This document shows, in pieces, positions 46,583 to 54,734 of a stretch of 64,000 nt of DNA. The notes under the pieces are model-generated. The model did no database searches. It was given only the letters and a program-made list of their open reading frames with translations, and had not been told where the DNA came from. Within the stretch, counting starts at the first letter, position 1, and every line of letters starts with the position of its first letter. The DNA comes from Ruegeria arenilitoris (GTDB lineage: Bacteria; Pseudomonadota; Alphaproteobacteria; Rhodobacterales; Rhodobacteraceae), in the NCBI RefSeq assembly GCF_013035315.1, contig NZ_WQHP01000007.1:62001-126000 (forward strand), read 5' to 3'. Position numbers and translations under genes: made by a program.

Positions 46583-47386
46583 ATGGCACCCATTGCCTTA
46601 ACAATTGCAGGATCCGACAGCGGGGGAGGGGCCGGAATACAGGCCGACCTCAAGGCCATGTCCGCTCTGGGCGTTTATGGTGCCAGTGTGATCACGGCCG
46701 TGACAGCGCAAAATACGCGGGCGGTGACCTCCGTCCACGGTGTTCCACTTGATGTCATTGCCGCGCAGATCGAGGCCGTTTTGTCTGATCTCAACGTGAG
46801 CGCGGTCAAGATCGGCATGTTGGCAACGCCTGAGATCATTCACTGCGTGGCCGACAGCATCGCAACGTTTCAGGGGCCAGTGGTTCTGGACCCGGTCATG
46901 ATCGCCAAATCTGGTGATGCGCTTTTGGCAGAAGAGGCCGTACAGACCTTGCGCGGCGTTCTTTTGCCACGGGCTACTGTGTTGACCCCGAACCTGCCCG
47001 AAGCCGCCTGTTTGTTGGAGGTTGGGCCTGCAGTTGATCGGGATCAGATGGTCGCACAAGGCCATAATCTGTGCGCCATGGGTGCCAAATCGGTCTTGAT
47101 GAAAGGCGGGCATGGAAGAGGTGACATTTGTCACGACATTCTGGTGTCGGCAGATGGCGTTATCGATGAGTTTCAGGCCCCGCGTCAACAGACGCGCAAC
47201 ACGCATGGTACCGGCTGCACCTTGTCCTCATCCATTGCGGCCGGGCTTGCCAAAGGCTTGCCGCTAGACCGCGCGGTTGCCGAGGCGCATGGCTATCTTC
47301 AGGGTGCGATCACCAAGGCTGACGCTTTGAATATCGGTCAGGGTCACGGGCCGGTGCATCACTTCCATCAGGTTTGGCCTGCATGA
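46583..47386 (+). CDS. thiD: Hydroxymethylpyrimidine/phosphomethylpyrimidine kinase
   Basis: ThiD phosphorylates HMP to HMP-P and HMP-PP for thiamine synthesis. The 267-residue protein has the opening TIAGSDSGGGAGIQADLK, the DPVMIAKSG segment and the C-terminal GTGCTLSSSIAAGLA with anion hole and catalytic region. ATG 46583 follows GGAG within a regulatory hairpin. Its stop overlaps thiO as ATGA. It is first in a ten-gene thiamine operon under a TPP riboswitch. Confidence 0.96.
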   Translation: MAPIALTIAGSDSGGGAGIQADLKAMSALGVYGASVITAVTAQNTRAVTSVHGVPLDVIAAQIEAVLSDLNVSAVKIGMLATPEIIHCVADSIATFQGPVVLDPVMIAKSGDALLAEEAVQTLRGVLLPRATVLTPNLPEAACLLEVGPAVDRDQMVAQGHNLCAMGAKSVLMKGGHGRGDICHDILVSADGVIDEFQAPRQQTRNTHGTGCTLSSSIAAGLAKGLPLDRAVAEAHGYLQGAITKADALNIGQGHGPVHHFHQVWPA

Positions 47387-48360
47387 CCGTCTGGTCGGTC
47401 ATAGGCGCTGGCGTGGCTGGTCTGGCTGTCGCATCCGAGCTGGTGGCGCGCGGAGCGAGTGTGCAGATGTACGATCCCGGTGGTCCTCCCGGCCCGCATG
47501 GCTGTTCCTGGTGGGCGGGCGGTATGCTGGCCCCTTGGTGTGAGTATGAGAATACCGAGGAACCGGTGCTGCGCCTGGGGCAGACGGCAATCGACTGGTG
47601 GTCGTCGCGCACTCAGGTGCACAGACGTGGTACGCTGGTGGTTGCCAACCCGCGGGACCTGCCAGACCTGCGCCGTTTTGCACGCCGAACGGAAGGCTTT
47701 TCTGAAACCACTCGGGACGAAATAACCGAATTAGAGCCTGATCTACACGGTTTCGCCAATGGTCTCTACTTTGGTGACGAAGCTCACTTGGACCCCCGTC
47801 AGGCATTGCGGGATCTGGCCCGGCAGCTTCGGGACCACGGGGTCACGTTCCACCAAAGAATGGCACCGACGCAGTTGCACAACGCGATTGATTGTCGGGG
47901 TCTGCATGCGCGTGAATATTTGCACGACCTGCGCGGCGTGAAGGGCGAAATGCTGGTGATCCGCTGCCCCGACGTAACCCTGACCCGGCCCGTGCGCCTA
48001 CTGCATCCACGGATGCCGCTTTACATCGTGCCGCGCGGTGATGGCGTCTACATGCTGGGCGCGACGATGATCGAATCCGAGGACAGCGGCCGGATCACGG
48101 CACGCTCAATGCTGGAATTGCTCAGCGCGGCTTATGCGCTGAACCCGGCTTTTGGCGAGGCCGAAGTGCTGGAGATCGGTGTCGATCTGCGCCCTGCTTT
48201 CCCCGACAACCTGCCGCGTATCAGGCGGTTGGGGCGGACAATTTACGCCAATGGCCTCTATCGCCACGGCTACCTTCTTGCCCCGGCGCTGGCACAGGGC
48301 GTGGCCGATTTGGCGTTGGACAACAAACATTCGGAGATGGTCGATGAAGATCGTGCTTAA
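47383..48360 (+). CDS. thiO: FAD-dependent glycine oxidase ThiO
   Basis: ThiO oxidises glycine to dehydroglycine, the imine used for the thiazole ring, and so replaces oxygen-sensitive ThiH. The 325-residue protein has the FAD motif VIGAGVAGLAVASELVARG at its N-terminus and WWAGGMLAPW near residues 43-52. The C-terminal NGLYRHGYLLAPALA is typical of the DAO family. ATG 47383 overlaps the thiD stop. Its last 17 bases overlap thiS. Confidence 0.93.
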   Translation: MTVWSVIGAGVAGLAVASELVARGASVQMYDPGGPPGPHGCSWWAGGMLAPWCEYENTEEPVLRLGQTAIDWWSSRTQVHRRGTLVVANPRDLPDLRRFARRTEGFSETTRDEITELEPDLHGFANGLYFGDEAHLDPRQALRDLARQLRDHGVTFHQRMAPTQLHNAIDCRGLHAREYLHDLRGVKGEMLVIRCPDVTLTRPVRLLHPRMPLYIVPRGDGVYMLGATMIESEDSGRITARSMLELLSAAYALNPAFGEAEVLEIGVDLRPAFPDNLPRIRRLGRTIYANGLYRHGYLLAPALAQGVADLALDNKHSEMVDEDRA

Positions 48361-48538
48361 CGGTGAATCGCGCGCGGTGCGTGCCGAAACTCTTGCGGAA
48401 CTTCTGCAGGAATGCGGGTTCTCCGGTCGTGTTGCCACGGCGGTGAACGAGGATTTCGTCCCCTCCAGCCTGCGCGCTTCCCACAAGATCAAAGACGGTG
48501 ATCGGGTCGAAGTCGTCGCTCCGATGCAGGGGGGCTGA
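48344..48538 (+). CDS. thiS: Sulfur carrier protein ThiS
   Basis: ThiS carries sulfur as a C-terminal thiocarboxylate for thiazole formation. The 64-residue protein has the ubiquitin-like fold pattern (MKIVLNGES...VATAVNEDFVP) and ends in the required Gly-Gly (MQGG). The ATG at 48344 lies inside the end of thiO. ThiF would adenylate the terminal glycine. thiG starts 3 bases after the stop. Confidence 0.95.
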   Translation: MKIVLNGESRAVRAETLAELLQECGFSGRVATAVNEDFVPSSLRASHKIKDGDRVEVVAPMQGG

Positions 48539-48541
48539 GCG

Positions 48542-49306
48542 ATGAAAGAGTTCTATGGCACGCGGTTGCCGAACCCTCTGATGTTGGGAACCGCGCAATA
48601 TCCCAGCCCGGCGATCCTGGAGCAGGCCTTTCGCGACAGCGGCGCTGGGGTGGCAACCGTATCGCTGCGACGCGAGTCCGGAGCCGGCCAGACATTCTGG
48701 CAGATGATCCGTGACCTGGGCGTTCTGGTTTTGCCCAACACGGCAGGCTGCCACACGGTCAAGGAGGCGGTGACCACCGCCCATATGGCTCATGAGGTCT
48801 TTGACACCACATGGATCAAACTGGAGCTGATCGGTCACACAGACAGCCTGCAGCCCGACGTCTTCCAACTGGTCGAAGCCGCGCGCATCCTGACCGAGGA
48901 CGGGTTTCATGTCTTTCCCTATACCACCGACGATCTGATCGTGGGTGAACGTCTGTTGGCGGCAGGCTGTGAGGTTCTCATGCCCTGGGGGGCACCCATC
49001 GGGTCAGGTCGGGGGCTAAACAACGAATACGCCCTGCGTTCGATGCGCGCGGAATTCCTGGACGTCCCGCTGGTGATCGACGCAGGGATTGGTCTACCCA
49101 GCCATGCTGCGCGCGCGATGGAATTGGGCTTTGATGCAGTGCTGCTGAACACCGCTGTGGCCCGCGCCGGGGATCCGGTGATGATGGCCAAAGCGATGAA
49201 ATTGGCGATTGAGGCCGGGCAACTGGCCCATCAAGCCGATCCGATCGAGGCGCGCGACATGGCTGAACCCTCGACCCCTGTGATTGGAAAGGCGTTTCTG
49301 TCATGA
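48542..49306 (+). CDS. thiG: Thiazole synthase ThiG
   Basis: ThiG builds the thiazole phosphate from deoxyxylulose phosphate, dehydroglycine and ThiS thiocarboxylate. The 254-residue TIM barrel shows [27 protein letters not shown], the Schiff-base lysine in WIKLELIG, and the phosphate loops [15 protein letters not shown] and [11 protein letters not shown]. Its stop overlaps thiE as ATGA. Confidence 0.97.
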   Translation: MKEFYGTRLPNPLMLGTAQYPSPAILEQAFRDSGAGVATVSLRRESGAGQTFWQMIRDLGVLVLPNTAGCHTVKEAVTTAHMAHEVFDTTWIKLELIGHTDSLQPDVFQLVEAARILTEDGFHVFPYTTDDLIVGERLLAAGCEVLMPWGAPIGSGRGLNNEYALRSMRAEFLDVPLVIDAGIGLPSHAARAMELGFDAVLLNTAVARAGDPVMMAKAMKLAIEAGQLAHQADPIEARDMAEPSTPVIGKAFLS

Positions 49307-49899
49307 AGCTAGACCGGTTTTACCCGATCTTCGACCATTCTGACTGGTTGCGCCGGATGCTGCCGCTTGGCGTGAAGCTGGTGCAGCTGCGCATCAAGGA
49401 CCAGCCGGATGCGGTGGTGCACGAGCAGATCGCGGTCTCTCGTGACCTGTGCCGCGAACATGGGGCGGTTCTGGTGGTGAACGACTATTGGCAGGCGGCC
49501 ATCGACGCGGGGTGCGACTGGATTCATCTGGGGCAGGAGGATCTGGACGATGCCGATCTGAAGGCCGTCCGCCGCGCGGGCTTGAAACTGGGTGTTTCGA
49601 CCCATGACGATGATGAGCTCGAGCGCGTGCTGGCCATGGACCCCGATTACATCGCTTTGGGTCCGGTTTACCCTACGATCCTGAAAAAGATGAAATGGGA
49701 ACAGCAGGGCTTGCCCCGTGTGACCGAATGGAAAGCGCGGGTGGGGGATATTCCGCTGGTAGGTATCGGCGGCATGAGCGTCGAGCGCGCGCCGGGTGTG
49801 TTGGCGGCGGGGGCGGACATTGTCTCGGTCGTGACCGACATCACGCTGATTGCAGATCCCGAGGCTCGGGTGCGGGCGTGGATCGAGGCCACCAGATGA
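49303..49899 (+). CDS. thiE: Thiamine phosphate synthase ThiE
   Basis: ThiE joins HMP-PP and thiazole phosphate to thiamine phosphate. The 198-residue TIM barrel has [54 protein letters not shown] and [10 protein letters not shown]. It is slightly shorter than E. coli ThiE (211). Both ends overlap neighbours as ATGA, so translation is coupled to thiG and thiF. Confidence 0.95.
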   Translation: MKLDRFYPIFDHSDWLRRMLPLGVKLVQLRIKDQPDAVVHEQIAVSRDLCREHGAVLVVNDYWQAAIDAGCDWIHLGQEDLDDADLKAVRRAGLKLGVSTHDDDELERVLAMDPDYIALGPVYPTILKKMKWEQQGLPRVTEWKARVGDIPLVGIGGMSVERAPGVLAAGADIVSVVTDITLIADPEARVRAWIEATR

Positions 49900-50858
49900 G
49901 CCGTTATAGCCGACAAATGATCTTGCCCGAGGTTGGTGCAGAAGGTCAGGCTCAACTGTCTGACGCACGCGTTCTGGTAGTCGGGGCCGGGGGGCTGGCA
50001 GCCCCCGAGCTGCCACTGCTGGCCGGTGCAGGGGTCGGTCAAATCACCATCATGGACCGCGATGAGGTCGCGCTGTCGAACCTGCACAGACAGACTTTGT
50101 TTTCCGAACAAGACTGCGGCCGTCCCAAGGCCGAAGTCGCCGCTGAGCGTTGCATTGCTTTGAATGGCGATATCTCAATAATCGCCGAGAAACAGGCTCT
50201 AACAAACGAAAATACTGCAGAATTCGTTGGTCAGGCGGACATCGTGCTCGATTGTGCGGACAGTTATGCGGCCAGCTACACTCTGTCCGATACCTGCCAC
50301 GCCCTGAGCAAGCCGCTCATCAGCGCCTCGGTTCTGGGGTTGTCGGGCTACGTTGGTGGCTTCTGCGGTGGCGCGCCGTCTTTGCGGGCCGTGTTCCCGG
50401 ATGCGCCGGAAAGCGGAGCCAGCTGTGCCAGTGCCGGGGTGCTGGGGCCTGTCGTCGGAATGATCGGCGCGATGCAGGCCCAGATGGCGCTGAGTGTGAT
50501 ACTCGGCCTGGCCCCCTCTCCACTGGGTTTAATGGTGCAGTTTGATGCCCGCACCCTGCGCAGCAGTACGTTTCGCTTCGACGACGCGCCTGAGCCCGCT
50601 GATCATTTCTCTTTCATCTCAGCGAGCCAGCTGACCGCGAACGATCTGATCATAGAGCTTCGTGGCCCGGATGAAGCCCCTGATCCTATCCACCCTAACG
50701 CCTGCCGCCAGTCACCGGAAACTATCAAAATAGAGCCTAACACAGGCAAAAGACTAGCGCTTTGCTGTGCCACCGGCCTGCGTGCTTGGCGTGCTGCGGA
50801 ACAACTGAAACCAGATTGGCCGGGCGAGATCGTCCTCGTCGCGGCCTCAACCTCGTGA
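49896..50858 (+). CDS. thiF: ThiF/MoeB-family adenylyltransferase with rhodanese-like end
   Basis: This protein should adenylate the ThiS C-terminus. The 320-residue protein has RYSRQMILPEVGAEGQ, nucleotide loop VVGAGGLAAPELPLLAGAGV, and DNLHRQ-like LSNLHRQTLF. A GVLGPVVGMIGAMQA segment completes the E1 fold. The last about 70 residues resemble a shortened rhodanese domain, with LCCATGLRAWRAAEQL holding a candidate active-site Cys. ATG 49896 overlaps thiE. In this operon the role is thiamine; MoeB-like use for molybdopterin cannot be excluded. Confidence 0.88.
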   Translation: MSRYSRQMILPEVGAEGQAQLSDARVLVVGAGGLAAPELPLLAGAGVGQITIMDRDEVALSNLHRQTLFSEQDCGRPKAEVAAERCIALNGDISIIAEKQALTNENTAEFVGQADIVLDCADSYAASYTLSDTCHALSKPLISASVLGLSGYVGGFCGGAPSLRAVFPDAPESGASCASAGVLGPVVGMIGAMQAQMALSVILGLAPSPLGLMVQFDARTLRSSTFRFDDAPEPADHFSFISASQLTANDLIIELRGPDEAPDPIHPNACRQSPETIKIEPNTGKRLALCCATGLRAWRAAEQLKPDWPGEIVLVAASTS

Positions 50859-50877
50859 AGAAAAGGAAACGCGAGAC

Positions 50878-51813
50878 ATGAAAAAGCTGATCACAGCGAT
50901 TGCCCTTCTGGCCGCCGCGCCAGCCTGGGCCGAGGACAAGATGACCGTCCTGCTGGACTGGTTCGTCAATCCCGACCACGGTCCCATCATCGTGGCGCAG
51001 GAAAAGGGTTACTTCGCCGATGAAGGGCTTGAGATCGAAATCGTGCCCCCTGCCGATCCGTCGGCTCCGCCGCGTTTGGTCGCCGCCGGTCAGGCTGATC
51101 TGGCGGTATCCTACCAGCCGCAATTGCACCTGCAGATTCACGAGGGCCTGCCGCTCAAGCGCGTCGGCACTCTGGTCGCCACCCCGTTGAACTGTCTGCT
51201 GGTCCTCAAAGATGGTCCGATCGAAACGCTGGGCGATTTGAAGGGTAAGAAAGTCGGCTTCTCGGTCGCCGGTGTGGAAGAGGCCGTGCTGGGCGCCATG
51301 CTGAACGCCCATGGTGTCGCTCTGGACGATATTGAGATGATCAACGTCAACTTTTCGCTTTCGCCGTCGCTGATGACTGGTCAAGTGGATGCAGTGATCG
51401 GCGCGTTCCGTAACTTTGAACTGAACCAGATGGATATCGAAGGCGTTGCTGGCCGCTGCTTCTATATCGAGGAAGAAGGCGTACCGCCCTATGATGAGCT
51501 GATCTATGTCGCCAACCCCGATACGATGGACGCCGACAAAGTCGCCCGCTTTCTGGCCGCGACCGAGAAGGCGACACAGTTCATCGTCAACAACCCCGAA
51601 GAAAGCTGGGAAATCTTCGCCGCCACCTCACCCGAGCTACAGGATGAGCTGAACGCTCGTGCCTGGGTCGACACGCTGCCCCGCTTTGCGCTGCGCCCGG
51701 CGGGTTTTGACGCGGGTCGTTATGCCCGGTTCGAAGCTTTCCTGAAAGACAGCGGCATGATCGACAGCATCAACCCGGTCAGCGCCATCTCGGTCGATGT
51801 GACCGCACCATGA
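50878..51813 (+). CDS. thiY: Thiamine-precursor ABC transporter substrate-binding protein ThiY
   Basis: This NMT1/THI5-like periplasmic protein probably binds formylaminopyrimidine, a thiamine breakdown product, as known for ThiY. The 311-residue protein has a signal peptide ending APAWAED (about residues 1-21), then LLDWFVNPDHGPIIVAQEKGYF, which is typical of the family. It belongs with ThiZ and ThiX in this operon. The stop overlaps tenA as ATGA. Confidence 0.92.
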   Translation: MKKLITAIALLAAAPAWAEDKMTVLLDWFVNPDHGPIIVAQEKGYFADEGLEIEIVPPADPSAPPRLVAAGQADLAVSYQPQLHLQIHEGLPLKRVGTLVATPLNCLLVLKDGPIETLGDLKGKKVGFSVAGVEEAVLGAMLNAHGVALDDIEMINVNFSLSPSLMTGQVDAVIGAFRNFELNQMDIEGVAGRCFYIEEEGVPPYDELIYVANPDTMDADKVARFLAATEKATQFIVNNPEESWEIFAATSPELQDELNARAWVDTLPRFALRPAGFDAGRYARFEAFLKDSGMIDSINPVSAISVDVTAP

Positions 51814-52484
51814 GCGACTATGGCAAAGCCTTCACGCTGTTGCGTGATGCCGCGCAGGGGCCGTGGCGGGATTACACCCGCCACGCCTTTGTAGAGGGCA
51901 TGAAAGACGGCACCCTGCCGCGCACGGCGTTTCTGCACTATCTGCGGCAGGATTACGTATTCCTGATCCACTTTTCCCGCGCCTGGGCGTTGGCGGTTGT
52001 GAAATCGGAAACGCACTCTGAGATGTTGACCGCGGTTGCGACCGTGAACGCGCTGGTGGCTGAGGAAATGCAGCTGCATATCGGGATTTGCCAAGCTGAG
52101 GGGATTTCCAGCGAGGAACTTTTTGGCACGCCGGAACGCGCGGAAAATCTGGCTTACACCCGCTTTGTGCTTGAGGCCGGGTATAGCGGCGATCTGCTGG
52201 ACCTTCTGGCCGCCCTTGCGCCCTGTGTGATGGGGTATGGTGAGATCGGCGTAAGGCTGGAGTCCGAGGCGACCTCGGACACTTACCGTGATTGGATCAA
52301 CACTTATGCGGGCCCGGATTACCAAGAGGCCTGCAAAGCGGTTGGTGAATTGCTAGAACAGTCTCTAACACGGCGTATTGGTTCGGACTATGCGACCTCT
52401 CCACGCTGGCAGCGTCTGTGCCAAACCTTCCGAACAGCCACCGAGCTAGAGGTCAACTTCTGGCAAATGGGCCTGACGCCGTGA
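51810..52484 (+). CDS. tenA: Aminopyrimidine aminohydrolase / thiaminase II (TenA)
   Basis: TenA hydrolyses aminopyrimidine salvage products to HMP. The 224-residue helical protein has FLHYLRQDYVFLIHFSRAWALA, the candidate catalytic Cys in APCVMGYGEIGVRL, and YQEACKAVGELLEQ. Sitting between thiY and thiZ, it supports a salvage route in which imported pyrimidine is cleaned and passed to ThiD. GTGA overlaps the next gene. Confidence 0.93.
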   Translation: MSDYGKAFTLLRDAAQGPWRDYTRHAFVEGMKDGTLPRTAFLHYLRQDYVFLIHFSRAWALAVVKSETHSEMLTAVATVNALVAEEMQLHIGICQAEGISSEELFGTPERAENLAYTRFVLEAGYSGDLLDLLAALAPCVMGYGEIGVRLESEATSDTYRDWINTYAGPDYQEACKAVGELLEQSLTRRIGSDYATSPRWQRLCQTFRTATELEVNFWQMGLTP

Positions 52485-53209
52485 CCCCAGCGCCCGATCT
52501 GACCATCAACGGGTCTGCCACCATCAACGGCGTGCCTCTGTTCGCGCCGCTCAGCCTGACCCTTGCGGCAGGGCAGTGGACCTGTCTGTTGGGCGGGTCG
52601 GGCGTTGGCAAAACAACCATTCTGCGCCTGATTGCCGGTCTGGAAACCGGTGCGGTGTTTGACGGAGAAATCACTGCCAGCGATGGGAAATCGGTTCAGG
52701 ATCGGGTCGCCTATATGGCGCAGGACGATCTGCTGCTGCCCTGGGCCACGGCCGCGCAAAATGTCTGCCTGGGTGCACGGCTGCGGGGACAAAAGCCCGA
52801 TCTTGCCCGCAGGGATCGACTGATCAAACGAATGCGATTGGAAGATCATATGGGCAAGAAACCAGCCGAGCTCTCCGGTGGACAACGTCAGCGGGTTGCC
52901 CTGGCCCGGACATTGATGGAGGACCGTCCGATCGTATTGCTGGATGAACCCTTCTCGGCGCTGGATGCCCGCACGCGGGCGGATATGCAGGACCTCGCGG
53001 CTGAGGCGCTGCAGGACCGCACTGTGCTGTTGGTAACCCATGACCCGGCCGAGGCTGCCCGGCTGGGCCAATCTATCGTGGTCATGACTCAATTGGGCGT
53101 TACATCCTGCCAGCCCCCGCACGCGCCAGCCCCGCGCAAAGTTGACGACCTTGAAACGCTGGAAACGCAGGGCGCGCTGCTGCGTCTGTTGCGCGAAGAG
53201 GCGGCATGA
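52481..53209 (+). CDS. thiZ: Thiamine-precursor ABC transporter ATP-binding protein ThiZ
   Basis: The 242-residue ATPase has Walker A GGSGVGKTT, Q-loop MAQDDLLLPW, signature LSGGQRQRVALA, Walker B IVLLDEPFSALD and switch His in LVTHDPAEA. GTG 52481 overlaps the tenA stop as GTGA and gives a family-like N-terminus; a longer reading inside tenA is rejected. It energises ThiX. Confidence 0.93.
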   Translation: MTPAPDLTINGSATINGVPLFAPLSLTLAAGQWTCLLGGSGVGKTTILRLIAGLETGAVFDGEITASDGKSVQDRVAYMAQDDLLLPWATAAQNVCLGARLRGQKPDLARRDRLIKRMRLEDHMGKKPAELSGGQRQRVALARTLMEDRPIVLLDEPFSALDARTRADMQDLAAEALQDRTVLLVTHDPAEAARLGQSIVVMTQLGVTSCQPPHAPAPRKVDDLETLETQGALLRLLREEAA

Positions 53210-53940
53210 AGCTGCTCTCTGTTCTTGCCGCAACGGTCTTTGCTCTGGCCATCTGGCAGGGGATCGTGTCCCTCACCGGCCTGCCAAAGTTCATCCTGCC
53301 GGGGCCGGCGCTGGTGGCTGAAACCTGGTGGCAGAACCGCTGGCTGATCGCGGAACACACATGGGTGACTGCGGTCGAGGTCATCATTGGCCTTGCCTGC
53401 GGCACCATTTTGGGTGTGGTCACTGCATTGCAACTGGCGAACTCCCGCGCCGCACGGGTGCTGGTACAGCCGATGTTGGTTTTCACTCAAGCCCTGCCGG
53501 TCTTTGCACTGGCCCCTCTGCTGACCTTGTGGTTGGGGTACGGCCTTTGGTCCAAGGTCGCGATGGCGGTTCTGATCATCTATTTCCCAATCACCTCATC
53601 CTTTTTTGACGGGTTGATGCGGACGCCGCCCGGATATCTGGACCTTGCGCGCACCATGCAGGCCAGCCCGCGCGCAGTGTTGTGGCATATTCGCATTCCC
53701 GCCGCCTTGCCCTCGCTGGCGTCCGGAATGCGTCTGGCCGCCGTCTACGCGCCCATCGGGGCGGTGATTGGTGAGTGGGTGGGGTCTTCGCAAGGGTTGG
53801 GGTACCTGATGTTGCTGGCCAATGGGCGGGCCAAGACCGATCTGATGTTCGCGGCGATGCTGACGCTGGGGGTGTTTTCGATCCTGCTGCACATGATTGT
53901 CCGCCGTGCCACGGCGCGCATAGCGGGTGAGGCGCGTTAA
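53206..53940 (+). CDS. thiX: Thiamine-precursor ABC transporter permease ThiX
   Basis: The 244-residue membrane protein is a binding-protein-dependent permease with about six helices. The EAA-type cytoplasmic loop reads LARTMQASPRAVLWHIRIPAALPSLASGM, followed by GAVIGEWVGSSQGLGYL. It overlaps thiZ as ATGA and ends the operon. With ThiY and ThiZ it should import formylaminopyrimidine. Confidence 0.92.
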   Translation: MKLLSVLAATVFALAIWQGIVSLTGLPKFILPGPALVAETWWQNRWLIAEHTWVTAVEVIIGLACGTILGVVTALQLANSRAARVLVQPMLVFTQALPVFALAPLLTLWLGYGLWSKVAMAVLIIYFPITSSFFDGLMRTPPGYLDLARTMQASPRAVLWHIRIPAALPSLASGMRLAAVYAPIGAVIGEWVGSSQGLGYLMLLANGRAKTDLMFAAMLTLGVFSILLHMIVRRATARIAGEAR

Positions 53941-53975
53941 CCATTCGGAAACCGATTCTGCGGCAGGGTGGCCTC

Positions 53976-54731
53976 ATGACACAGGACGCCTTTGCTGAAG
54001 CCCCGATGCTGTTTGAAACGGACGAAGCCCCGGTGCAGCCGCTGCCTACAGGTCGCTTACCGTCTTACATCAAAGACCACCGAAAACGTCTGCGCGAACG
54101 GTTCATGTCGGGTGGATCAGCAGCGATGCCGGATTATGAGCTGTTGGAACTGGTCTTGTTCCGTTCAATTCCGCGGCAGGACGTGAAGCCTCTGGCGCGG
54201 GCATTGATGGATACGTTTGGCGATTTCAATCGCGTCCTCACCGCGCCTGAGGAACGGTTGCGGCAGATCAAAGGGGTCGGGGACACGGTCATCACCGATC
54301 TGAAGATCCTTGAGGCCTGTGCCCACCGCATGGCCCGTGCGCGGGTGATGCAGCGGCATGTGATATCAGGTTGGGACGCGCTGCTCGACTATTGCCATAC
54401 AACCATGGCGCATCGCGAGACCGAACAGTTCCGGGTATTTTATCTGGACCGAAAAAACGTGCTGATCGCGGATGAAGAACAGGCCAAAGGCACCGTTGAT
54501 CACGTGCCGGTCTACCCGCGAGAGGTCGCCAAACGCGCGTTGGAACTAAACGCTTCGGCCTTAATTCTGGTGCACAACCACCCGTCGGGCGATCCCACGC
54601 CCTCGCAATCGGACATCGATATGACCAACCGGATACAGGATGCTTGCGTCGCGCTGGGCCTGACGCTGCATGATCACCTGATCATCGGCAAATCAAATGA
54701 GCTGAGTTTTCAATCCGAGGGGTATCTGTAA
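53976..54731 (+). CDS. radC: RadC-family (UPF0758) JAMM-domain protein
   Basis: The 251-residue protein has an N-terminal helix-hairpin-helix region (DYELLELVLFRSIPRQDVKPLA and RLRQIKGVGDTV) and a C-terminal MPN/JAMM domain with metal ligands in LVHNHPSGDPTPSQSD. An earlier DNA-repair role is no longer supported, and function is open. It starts 35 bases after thiX, but is likely not part of thiamine metabolism. Confidence 0.9.
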   Translation: MTQDAFAEAPMLFETDEAPVQPLPTGRLPSYIKDHRKRLRERFMSGGSAAMPDYELLELVLFRSIPRQDVKPLARALMDTFGDFNRVLTAPEERLRQIKGVGDTVITDLKILEACAHRMARARVMQRHVISGWDALLDYCHTTMAHRETEQFRVFYLDRKNVLIADEEQAKGTVDHVPVYPREVAKRALELNASALILVHNHPSGDPTPSQSDIDMTNRIQDACVALGLTLHDHLIIGKSNELSFQSEGYL

Positions 54732-54734
54732 GGA

